From positions 1 to 6,886 of the forward strand of contig DXHG01000153.1 in NCBI GenBank assembly GCA_019113455.1: a DNA stretch of 6,886 nucleotides, in the 5' to 3' direction. How positions within the stretch are numbered: the stretch's first letter is position 1; the number at the start of each line of letters is the position of its first letter. Of this stretch, positions 1-6,113 are shown in pieces. The translations under genes and the position numbers were made by a program. This stretch comes from Candidatus Treponema faecavium (GTDB lineage Bacteria; Spirochaetota; Spirochaetia; Treponematales; Treponemataceae). The notes beneath the pieces are model-generated. The model saw only the letters and a program-made list of their open reading frames with translations. It did no database searches and was not told the origin of the DNA.

Positions 1-22
1 TGTTTTCGGGTTGCGTGCAAGT

Positions 23-469
23 ATGTCTGAGTGTTTTTCTGAAACAGGGCTTCGTTTTGCGTGCCGCCAGTGTTCTCATTGCTGCCGGCATGAACCGGGG
101 TTTGTGTATGTATCGGCACGTGATTTGAGCCGGTTATGCCGGTATTTTTCGCTCTGCCGCGCTGATTTTATCAGCACATACTGCCGGTGGGTTGAGTATT
201 ATGACGGCACTCACGTATTATGCCTTAAAGAAAAACCCGGGTATGACTGTATTCTGTGGGACTGCGGCTGCACCGCCTATGAGGCGCGGCCGGTGCAGTG
301 CTCAACCTATCCGTTTTGGACGCATATCGTAGCGAATAAACGCTCGTGGGAGCAGGAAGCCCTTTCCTGTCCGGGCATAAACGAAGGCGCCGTGCATACT
401 TGGCAGGAAATTGAACAAAAACGCCGTTTATATGAAACGAATACGCCGCTGCGCCGCGGAGAGGAGTAA
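23..469 (+). CDS. YkgJ/UPF0153-family cysteine-cluster protein (5' end uncertain)
   Basis: Small, very cysteine-rich soluble protein: 148 residues from the ATG at 23, with 14 cysteines. Near the N-terminus is the family signature C-x2-C-x2-C-C (C14, C17, C20, C21). It is followed by the second conserved block, C76, C81-G-C83, then A-R-P-x-x-C93-x-x-Y-P-F, and a late C116-P-G. This pattern defines the CxxCxxCC (COG0727) family, thought to bind zinc or an iron-sulphur cluster; its biochemical role is not known. There is no signal peptide or membrane segment, so it is probably cytoplasmic. The start is uncertain. No Shine-Dalgarno precedes the ATG at 23, a TTG lies in frame at 11, and the frame stays open to the window edge, so the real start may be outside. 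The last codons (GAG GAG TAA) double as the ribosome binding site of the next gene, which starts 4 nt after the stop. Family call is firm; function unknown. Confidence 0.85.
   Translation: MSECFSETGLRFACRQCSHCCRHEPGFVYVSARDLSRLCRYFSLCRADFISTYCRWVEYYDGTHVLCLKEKPGYDCILWDCGCTAYEARPVQCSTYPFWTHIVANKRSWEQEALSCPGINEGAVHTWQEIEQKRRLYETNTPLRRGEE
461..466 (+). promoter_or_regulatory. Ribosome binding site of the MBL-fold hydrolase gene
   Basis: GAGGAG ends 7 nt before the ATG at 474 and overlaps the last two sense codons of the upstream gene. It decides the start. An in-frame TTG at 411 would add 21 residues, but it has no such site, and the family's conserved start (F-W-G-V-R-G) falls right after the ATG at 474. 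Confidence 0.8.
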
Positions 470-473
470 ACCG

Positions 474-1409
474 ATGAAGATGACTTTTTGGGGCGTGCGG
501 GGGTCTCTTGCCGCTCCGCAGACGGCGCTTCAGATACAGGATAAGATTACCGCCGTTGTGCAGCGCATTTCGGCAGCCGATATACAAAGCCCTGACGCGC
601 GGCAGTTTTTTTTATCGCAGCTGCCGGCATGGCTGTACGGCACAGCAGGCGGCAATACGCCGTGTACGGAACTGGAAACCGACAGCGGCACGCATATTAT
701 TCTTGATGCGGGTACGGGGCTGCGGGAACTGAGCGTGTCAAAACACGCTCAGTCTGTGCGTGAATGGCACCTGTTTTTATCGCACTATCACTGGGATCAC
801 ATTCAGGGGCTGCCGTTTTTTACCTGCGCCTATAACCCGCAGGTGCGCCTGCATATCTACGGACAAAAAACAGATATGCACCAGATACTGTCGGCACAGA
901 TGTCCGCGCCGTATTTTCCGGTTTCGTTTGACGACAGCTTTTCTGACCGCGCGCTGTTTCATCCGCTTGAAGACGGAGACATGTTTGAACTCGGCAGCGC
1001 GCTTGTGTCGTGCCGCAGGCTCAATCATCCCGGCGGTTCTTTTGCGTATTCGTTTGAAGAAGGGCAGAAAAAGTTTATTTACGCGACAGATGTGGAGCTG
1101 ACGAACGGGCAATGCTGCGTCAAACCGGAGCATGATTTTTTTAAGCATACTGATATACTGGTGTTTGACGCGCAGTATACGGAACTTGAAGCCGGCATAA
1201 AACGCAACTGGGGGCATTCTGCGTTCGGCGATGTTATCGATTTTGCCGAAAACCGCGGCGTAAAAAAAGTGTATTTCTTTCATCACGATCCGGCATACAG
1301 CGACAAGCAGCTGTACGCACAGCTTGACGCGGCGCGCAGATATATCGAGGTGTCGCAGAAAACGCTCGCCGTCGATCTTGCGTGCGAGGGCAAAACGGTT
1401 ATCGTCTGA
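474..1409 (+). CDS. Metallo-beta-lactamase-fold hydrolase (PhnP-like, COG1235)
   Basis: 311 residues, cytoplasmic, with no signal peptide. It opens with F-W-G-V-R-G-S (5-11), followed by G-G-N-T (59-62) and the D-A-G-T-G-L-R-E-L block (78-86), typical of PhnP-like phosphodiesterases. Metal ligands are complete by inspection: H104-x-H106-x-D108-H109, H185 (in N-H-P-G-G), D206 (in A-T-D) and H270/H271 (in F-F-H-H-D-P). D232 and H248 are further conserved-looking residues. This predicts an active two-metal phosphoester hydrolase. Relatives act on cyclic nucleotides or phosphoribosyl cyclic phosphate, but the substrate cannot be read from sequence. Residues about 17-55, between G-V-R-G-S and G-G-N-T, form a longer segment than in short family members and may be a helical insert near the active site. 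The gene starts 4 nt after the cysteine-cluster gene and ends 1 nt before mltG. It also carries an 11-bp hairpin (728-753). Confidence 0.9.
   Translation: MKMTFWGVRGSLAAPQTALQIQDKITAVVQRISAADIQSPDARQFFLSQLPAWLYGTAGGNTPCTELETDSGTHIILDAGTGLRELSVSKHAQSVREWHLFLSHYHWDHIQGLPFFTCAYNPQVRLHIYGQKTDMHQILSAQMSAPYFPVSFDDSFSDRALFHPLEDGDMFELGSALVSCRRLNHPGGSFAYSFEEGQKKFIYATDVELTNGQCCVKPEHDFFKHTDILVFDAQYTELEAGIKRNWGHSAFGDVIDFAENRGVKKVYFFHHDPAYSDKQLYAQLDAARRYIEVSQKTLAVDLACEGKTVIV
728..753. repeat. Perfect 11-bp inverted repeat with 4-nt loop inside the hydrolase gene
   Basis: Arms at 728-738 (ACTGAGCGTGT) and 743-753 (ACACGCTCAGT) are exact reverse complements separated by CAAA. It encodes residues 85-94 of the hydrolase, between the D-A-G-T-G block and the metal-binding motif, which looks like a variable loop. 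No T-run follows, so it is not a standard intrinsic terminator. The function, if any, is unknown. Confidence 0.75.
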
Positions 1410-1410
1410 T

Positions 1411-2451
1411 ATGAAAATATTTCGTGTGTGCATAACTATTGTGGTGTCGCTGGCAGCGGCGGCGCTTATCGCAGCGATTGCCGCAGCAGGAACAGCGCTT
1501 TACCTGCTGAGTCCTGTTTCACACAGCGCTGATGATGCGCCCGTACGCTTTGAAGTGGCTGAAGGAACTTCGGTGCGCGCCGCGGCGGCGCGTCTGGCTG
1601 AGCTTGGCCTCATACGGAACGCGGATGTGTTTTCGCTGTATGCGCGCTATCGCAATCTGGTCATAAAGACCGGTATTTATGAAATACCGCCTTTGCTCGG
1701 CGTGCCCGAGATTTGCGCGCTGCTGGAATCGGGAAAGCAGGAGTATATCACGTTTGTCGTGCCTGAAGGGCTCACGCTTTCAAAAATTGCGCGCCGGCTT
1801 GAAGACGCAGGCATCATGACCGGAGCGCAGTTTATCGCCGCCGCGCATGACGCGGCGATGCTTGCCGAGTACGGCATACCGGCGGACAGTTTTGAAGGAT
1901 TCCTGTTTCCTGATACGTATTTTCTTGAACCTGATATGCAGCCTGAGCGGGTGGTGCGGATGATGGCGGATACGTTTTTTGCGCGCATTGCTGATATAGA
2001 ACAGGCGGACGGCATGAGTGCAGCGGAACTGTACGATACGGTGATTCTTGCTTCTATCGTGGAGCGGGAATACCGGATTGCCGATGAGGCGCCGCTCATT
2101 GCGAGCGTCTTTAAAAACCGCCTGCGGGAGCATATCGGCCTGTATTCATGTGCGACTGTTGAATATATCATAACGGAGATACACGGGCTGCCGCATCCCG
2201 ATGTTATCACGTATGACGATCTCGAAGACGACAATCCGTACAATACGTATAAATGGGCGGGGCTGCCGCCGGGGCCTATCTCTAATCCCGGACTTATCGC
2301 GCTTAAAGCGGCGTTTGATACGCCTGAGACAGATTATTACTTTTTCCGTCTCATAGACGAGACAAACGGCGCGCACTATTTTTCCGAGAGTTTTGATGAG
2401 CACACGGAGGCAGGCCGCGTGCTGCACACAAAAAAGGCAGCGGGCAGCTGA
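1411..2451 (+). CDS. mltG: Endolytic murein transglycosylase MltG (YceG family)
   Basis: Cleaves nascent peptidoglycan glycan strands within the chain and is thought to set strand length as a terminase. It is a single-pass inner-membrane protein with a periplasmic catalytic domain. The 346-residue product has an N-terminal membrane helix (about 5-33, alanine-rich), a LysM-like region (about 45-110, with F-E-V-A-E-G-T-S) and then the YceG catalytic domain. Visible family motifs are E-G-F-L-F-P-D-T-Y (162-170), L-A-S-I-V-E-R-E (213-220) with catalytic Glu E218, S-V-F-K-N-R-L (232-238), and N-P-Y-N-T-Y-K-W-A-G-L-P-P-G-P-I-S-N-P-G (275-294). The usual Q-S-D-P-T-V stretch reads Y-S-C-A-T-V here, putting a cysteine (C247) in the periplasmic domain. 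The ATG at 1411 lies 1 nt after the previous stop and has no good Shine-Dalgarno, so translation is probably coupled. Length is normal. Its stop overlaps the dnaG start by 1 nt. Confidence 0.93.
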   Translation: MKIFRVCITIVVSLAAAALIAAIAAAGTALYLLSPVSHSADDAPVRFEVAEGTSVRAAAARLAELGLIRNADVFSLYARYRNLVIKTGIYEIPPLLGVPEICALLESGKQEYITFVVPEGLTLSKIARRLEDAGIMTGAQFIAAAHDAAMLAEYGIPADSFEGFLFPDTYFLEPDMQPERVVRMMADTFFARIADIEQADGMSAAELYDTVILASIVEREYRIADEAPLIASVFKNRLREHIGLYSCATVEYIITEIHGLPHPDVITYDDLEDDNPYNTYKWAGLPPGPISNPGLIALKAAFDTPETDYYFFRLIDETNGAHYFSESFDEHTEAGRVLHTKKAAGS

Positions 2452-4271
2452 TGTACGCAAGAATATCGGCTGAAACAATACAGCAGGTAAACGACCAGAC
2501 GGATCTGGTTTCACTCATCGGAGAATACACGCGCCTTGAGCGCAGAGGCTCTGAATGGTGGGGCTGCTGCCCGTTCCATTCAGAAAAAACGCCGTCGTTT
2601 CATGTGGCGCCTGACAAGCATCTGTATCATTGTTTCGGCTGCGGGCAGGGCGGCAATGCGATTTCGTTCTGCATGGAAATGGAAAAAATATCGTTTGCCG
2701 ATGCGGTTAAGGAACTCGCGCAGAAAGCCGGTATTGAAATCAAATATGACGGCAGAAACGCCGCGCCTCAGCAGCAGGATGAATCTGGGGCCAAGCAGAA
2801 AGAACTGTACAAGGAGCTGTACTCCCGCATGGCAGGGACGTTTCAGTTCCTTTTAACGCAGACAGAAGCAGGCAGATTTGCGTATGACTATGTTAAACGC
2901 AGAGGAATTTCTGAAGAAACGGCGCGCACATTCATGCTCGGATACGCGCCCGCGGACCGGATGTGGCTGCGCCGGTTTCTTGAAGGCAAGCATTACAGCG
3001 CCGGTTTTCTTGATGAATCGGGATTGTTTTCAAAAAAGAATCCGAGAAGCGCGTTTTTTTATGACCGGCTGCTGTTTCCCATTTTTGACCGGAGAGGAGA
3101 TGTTGTTGCGTTCGGCGGGCGTATTCTGCACGGAGACGGGCCGAAGTACCTGAATACGGGAGATCTGGTACAGTATAAAAAGGGCGAGACGCTGTATGCC
3201 TTTAATTTTGCGCGTCAGACTATGCGCGCTGAAAAAGCGGTGATTTTTTGCGAAGGATATATGGATGTTATCGCATATCACCAGTGCGGCATTGCAAACG
3301 CAGTTGCGCCATTGGGAACTGCGCTCACCGAGCAGCAGCTTGATCTGGTGCGCCCGTTTGTTGATACGGTGCTGCTGTCGTTTGACAGCGACGGCGCCGG
3401 CCGCGCCGCCACGCACCGCGCGATTCTTTTGTGCCGCGGCGCAGGTCTCACGGTTAAAATCATCAGGCTGTCTGGCGGCAAAGATCCGGCAGAAATCATG
3501 CTGAACGAGGGTGCTGAAAGCTTGACAAATTCCGTGCGGAATGCGATACTAGACAGCGATTATTTGTTGTCTGATTTGAGAAATACGTATCAGGTCGATA
3601 CACCTGAAGGAAAAACGAAAGCCGCGCTTGCGTTTTTTCCGTATATAGATTCACTGCAGTCGGATATACAGAAAGAAACCTGTCTGGACTTGTTGTGTCA
3701 GACGTTTAGTTTGAAGCCGGAGGCTGTCAGAAGAGACTTTAATAACCGTGATGCGGCGCAAAAGAGGATTGAAACACGGCAGCAGACTCAAGAAAGACCG
3801 GAAATAACAGAAAAAATCAAATTAAATGCAGAAATCCGCTCTCTTTTGGCTGTTATCGCAAACCTCGATTTTTATCCGCAGGTACGGTTATCGCTGTCTG
3901 TTGATGATTTTGAAGATCCGGTGGCGCGGGATATGTTCATTATGCTTGAAGAGTGTTATCGTTCTGACGCTATGACGTACAGTAATATCCTTGCTAAATG
4001 CGATGAGGCAGCCGGCAAGCTTATTACGAGCGCTGTAATGTCCGGCGAATATGGGGAAAACAGCCGTAAAACAATAGAAGATTGTATCCAGCTGATACAA
4101 AAGAACAGTCTGATACGAAAGAGAGACCGGTTGGTTAATAGAATACGGCAGTGTGTTCCCCGCGATAAAGCAGAACAGGACGAACTTGAAGCCATGATTC
4201 TTGAAAAAATGAGCATTGATTCTGAATTGAATAAGCAAAAGGAAATGAGTGATGACAGATCAAGAGCTTGA
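2451..4271 (+). CDS. dnaG: DNA primase DnaG
   Basis: Makes the RNA primers that start lagging-strand synthesis, acting with the replicative helicase. The 606 residues carry all expected domains. The N-terminal CHC2 zinc-binding domain has C40-x2-H43 and C61-x2-C64. The polymerase core includes L-L-F-P-I-F-D (207-213), F-G-G-R (221-224), P-K-Y-L-N-T (231-236) and K-K-G-E-T-L-Y (243-249). The TOPRIM domain has E268 in C-E-G-Y-M-D-V and D312/D314 in F-D-S-D-G-A-G. It is followed by G-K-D-P-A-E (343-348), where many family members have D at the alanine. The C-terminal part (about 380-606) is poorly conserved; by position it should be the helicase-binding region, but I see no motif that proves it. 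Start ATG 2451 overlaps the mltG stop (TGATG) and lacks a strong Shine-Dalgarno, so re-initiation is likely. G+C falls sharply after about 3540. The 3' end overlaps rpoD by 20 nt. Confidence 0.97.
   Translation: MYARISAETIQQVNDQTDLVSLIGEYTRLERRGSEWWGCCPFHSEKTPSFHVAPDKHLYHCFGCGQGGNAISFCMEMEKISFADAVKELAQKAGIEIKYDGRNAAPQQQDESGAKQKELYKELYSRMAGTFQFLLTQTEAGRFAYDYVKRRGISEETARTFMLGYAPADRMWLRRFLEGKHYSAGFLDESGLFSKKNPRSAFFYDRLLFPIFDRRGDVVAFGGRILHGDGPKYLNTGDLVQYKKGETLYAFNFARQTMRAEKAVIFCEGYMDVIAYHQCGIANAVAPLGTALTEQQLDLVRPFVDTVLLSFDSDGAGRAATHRAILLCRGAGLTVKIIRLSGGKDPAEIMLNEGAESLTNSVRNAILDSDYLLSDLRNTYQVDTPEGKTKAALAFFPYIDSLQSDIQKETCLDLLCQTFSLKPEAVRRDFNNRDAAQKRIETRQQTQERPEITEKIKLNAEIRSLLAVIANLDFYPQVRLSLSVDDFEDPVARDMFIMLEECYRSDAMTYSNILAKCDEAAGKLITSAVMSGEYGENSRKTIEDCIQLIQKNSLIRKRDRLVNRIRQCVPRDKAEQDELEAMILEKMSIDSELNKQKEMSDDRSRA
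3522..3550 (+). promoter_or_regulatory. Candidate sigma-70 promoter inside dnaG, possibly for rpoD
   Basis: A perfect -35 box TTGACA (3522-3527) is followed by a 17-bp spacer and the -10 hexamer GATACT (3545-3550, 4 of 6 consensus). An extended -10 TG sits at 3542-3543 in the correct position. Transcription would begin near 3557, about 695 nt before the rpoD ATG. E. coli also has promoters for rpoD within dnaG, so the location makes sense, but the site is a sequence match only. Confidence 0.45.
4239..4243 (+). promoter_or_regulatory. Ribosome binding site of rpoD inside the dnaG 3' end
   Basis: AAGGA ends 8 nt before the ATG at 4252, which is ideal spacing, whereas it would be only 5 nt from the in-frame GTG at 4249. 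This favours the ATG, giving a 597-residue sigma factor that begins M-T-D-Q-E-L. The two starts differ by one residue. Confidence 0.7.
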
Positions 4272-6045
4272 ATCTGCGGTTGCAAAACTGCTGGCGTATG
4301 CCAGTGTGCGGAAATTGCTGACGTGGGATGAGTTGTCTGAATTCATACCGATTGATGTACAGCAGTCTGATAAAATGGACGGCATCCTTGTTGAACTTGC
4401 AAAACAGAATATTCAGCTTCTGGAAGAGAACATTGATGATCCGGACGAAGAAGCGGATGATGACGTTGATGATGATATTGTAACTGAAGATACGGAAGAT
4501 GTTGACGCTGCAAAGGCTGACGACAGCGACCGCAAGCGGCTGATATACAGCGATAAAGATTCCGGCACAGACGATCCGATCAGGCTGTATCTGCGTGAAA
4601 TCGGCAAAGAAAACCTTTTGACGGCTGAACAGGAAGTAGAACTTTCAAAAAAAATGGAAGACGGAGAAAATATCATTAAAGATGTGATAAAGAATTCCGG
4701 CATGATTATTCCTGAGTTTTTTACCATTGCGCAGAAGGCGTTTTCACGCATTGATCCGCACGAGGCGGGCAAACCGCGCAAAGAAATAAATGAAGAAATG
4801 GCGGAAAAAAGACGGCTGCGCATCTGCTACAGCGAACACTTAAAACCTATATTATCCGAAATGAAGCAGTATGTAACGCTCAAGAAAAAGCTGTATGAGA
4901 GCGATCAGTCGCTGAAAATATTTCAGAATGAAACGCTTATGCGACTGAAAGCAAAAATTCTGCCTGAACTGCAAAAGATTACTATTCAGTCTGAAGAAAT
5001 AGAACGTTTTTCAGGGCGGTTTACCGATGCAACAAACCGTATTGCCGAATTCCGCAATCGGCAGGAAAAAAAAGCAAAGGAGCTCAGGCTTTCTGATTAC
5101 AACAGCGATCTGCGCGGATTGGGCAAACGGCTCGCCGTAAAAACAGAGCGGGAAAAACTTGAACAGGAACTGGGTATGCCTGCCGACGAGATCCGCGATG
5201 TATACACGCAGATTCAGAAAATAGACCGAAAGCTCAGGCATCTTGAATATGAGTTTGAAAACGACGTATCCGAAATACTTGAGATGGCAAAGGAGATTGG
5301 GCGCGGACAGCGCATGATGGATCAGGCAAAAAACCGTCTGATCAATGCGAATCTGCGTCTGGTCGTATCAATCGCGAAGAAGTATACCAACCGCGGTCTG
5401 CAGTTTTTTGATTTGGTGCAGGAAGGAAACATCGGTCTTATAAAAGCTGTTGAAAAGTTTGAATACCGCAAAGGATATAAGTTTTCTACATATGCAACAT
5501 GGTGGATCCGCCAGGCAATTACACGCAGTATTTCAGATCAGGCGCGCACAATACGCGTTCCTGTACACATGATAGAGCAGATCAATAAAGTTGTGCGCGA
5601 GTCGCGCCAGCTTATGCAGCGGCTTGGCAGGGAACCGACTGACGATGAAATTGCCGCTCAGCTGGGATGGCCGGTAACGCGGGTAAAGCAGGTAAAAAAT
5701 GTCGCGCGGGAACCTATTTCTCTTGAGACGCCTATCGGAGAAGAAGAAGATTCGCTTTTGGGAGATTTTATAGAAGACAAAGAAGTTGAAAATCCCGCGA
5801 TTCAGACAGCATATACGCTGCTGCAGGAACAGCTGCAGTCGGTGCTGTCGACATTGCCGCCGCGTGAACAGGAAGTGCTGAAAATGCGCTTTGGACTTGA
5901 CGATGGGTATTCGCTTACGCTTGAAGAAGTAGGGCTGTGCTTTAATGTTACCAGAGAGCGTATCAGGCAGATTGAAGCAAAGGCGCTGCGCCGGCTGCGG
6001 CATCCGAGGAGGGCGACCGGACTGCGTGATTTTATTGATATGTAG
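4252..6045 (+). CDS. rpoD: Primary (housekeeping) RNA polymerase sigma factor RpoD
   Basis: Directs RNA polymerase to -35/-10 promoters of most genes. The 597 residues contain every region of a group 1 sigma factor. Region 1.1 (about 13-60, L-L-T-W-D-E-L then I-Q-L-L-E-E) is followed by a strongly acidic linker (61-92). Region 1.2 (about 107-137) has D-P-I-R-L-Y-L-R-E-I-G. A long non-conserved, helix-rich, charged segment (about 140-350) comes next. Regions 2.1-2.4 (about 360-440) include L-R-L-V-V-S-I-A-K-K-Y, D-L-V-Q-E-G-N-I-G-L and the -10-reading Y-A-T-W-W-I-R-Q-A-I-T-R. Region 3 (about 441-515) carries R-E-P-T-D-D-E-I. Region 4 (about 525-597) ends in the -35-reading helix-turn-helix T-L-E-E-V-G to V-T-R-E-R-I-R-Q-I-E-A-K-A. 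The first 20 nt overlap dnaG, so its translation is probably coupled, and the promoter-like site at 3522-3550 could supply extra transcript. Confidence 0.98.
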   Translation: MTDQELESAVAKLLAYASVRKLLTWDELSEFIPIDVQQSDKMDGILVELAKQNIQLLEENIDDPDEEADDDVDDDIVTEDTEDVDAAKADDSDRKRLIYSDKDSGTDDPIRLYLREIGKENLLTAEQEVELSKKMEDGENIIKDVIKNSGMIIPEFFTIAQKAFSRIDPHEAGKPRKEINEEMAEKRRLRICYSEHLKPILSEMKQYVTLKKKLYESDQSLKIFQNETLMRLKAKILPELQKITIQSEEIERFSGRFTDATNRIAEFRNRQEKKAKELRLSDYNSDLRGLGKRLAVKTEREKLEQELGMPADEIRDVYTQIQKIDRKLRHLEYEFENDVSEILEMAKEIGRGQRMMDQAKNRLINANLRLVVSIAKKYTNRGLQFFDLVQEGNIGLIKAVEKFEYRKGYKFSTYATWWIRQAITRSISDQARTIRVPVHMIEQINKVVRESRQLMQRLGREPTDDEIAAQLGWPVTRVKQVKNVAREPISLETPIGEEEDSLLGDFIEDKEVENPAIQTAYTLLQEQLQSVLSTLPPREQEVLKMRFGLDDGYSLTLEEVGLCFNVTRERIRQIEAKALRRLRHPRRATGLRDFIDM

Positions 6046-6070
6046 TGTGATACTCTGCTGCAGTGTAGAC

Positions 6071-6099
6071 ATGACAATAGATATTAGTGTATATATAAT
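6071..6099 (+). promoter_or_regulatory. Candidate sigma-70 promoter before the zinc-ribbon gene
   Basis: ATGACA (6071-6076, 5 of 6 to the -35 consensus), a 17-bp spacer, then a perfect -10 TATAAT (6094-6099) within an A+T-rich stretch. It is a very good match in the only real intergenic gap of the window. However, the expected start near 6106 lies downstream of the ribosome binding site at 6101-6105, so the message would have only about 8 nt of leader and no Shine-Dalgarno. A weaker alternative pairs TAGACA (6066-6071) with TATATA (6090-6095) and would start near 6101-6102. Confidence 0.5.
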
Positions 6100-6100
6100 A

Positions 6101-6105
6101 AGAGG
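6101..6105 (+). promoter_or_regulatory. Ribosome binding site of the zinc-ribbon gene
   Basis: AGAGG ends 8 nt before the ATG at 6114 and 14 nt before the second in-frame ATG at 6120, so it favours 6114. It would be present on read-through transcripts from rpoD. Confidence 0.7.
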
Positions 6106-6113
6106 TTTTTTAC

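Noticed and set aside
411..473. Upstream TTG start for the MBL hydrolase, adding 21 residues
   Set aside because: It overlaps the previous gene, has no ribosome binding site, and the added residues are unlike the family, whereas ATG 474 has an ideal site.
606..613. Run of eight T, considered as a phase-variation or frameshift tract
   Set aside because: The frame is intact across it (F-F-L), and similar runs of 7-8 A or T occur elsewhere in the window (1136-1142, 1262-1268, 3054-3060, 5066-5073) without signs of alternate products.
1324..1410. Upstream TTG start for mltG, adding 29 residues
   Set aside because: It would overlap the hydrolase by 86 nt and put a basic extension before the membrane helix; ATG 1411 fits the family.
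777..1433. Long open frame on the minus strand (218 codons)
   Set aside because: It is antisense to the hydrolase, whose complete conserved motifs are on the + strand; the translation resembles no family I know. Other minus-strand frames (for example 1677-2243, 5533-6072) were rejected for the same reason.
1576..1592. 7-bp G+C-rich inverted repeat in mltG
   Set aside because: It arises from arginine and alanine codons (R-A-A-A-A-R) in a G+C-rich stretch, with no T-run or other context.
1836..1859. Imperfect G+C-rich inverted repeat in mltG
   Set aside because: The stem needs a bulge and comes from repeated alanine codons; chance structure is sufficient.
3392..3409. Short G+C-rich palindrome in the dnaG TOPRIM region
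   Set aside because: It encodes the conserved G-A-G-R-A-A of the TOPRIM motif, so the protein explains it.
6046..6070. Possible terminator after rpoD
   Set aside because: Only a 3-bp CTG/CAG stem can be drawn and no T-run follows; the later T-run at 6106-6111 lacks a G+C-rich hairpin before it.
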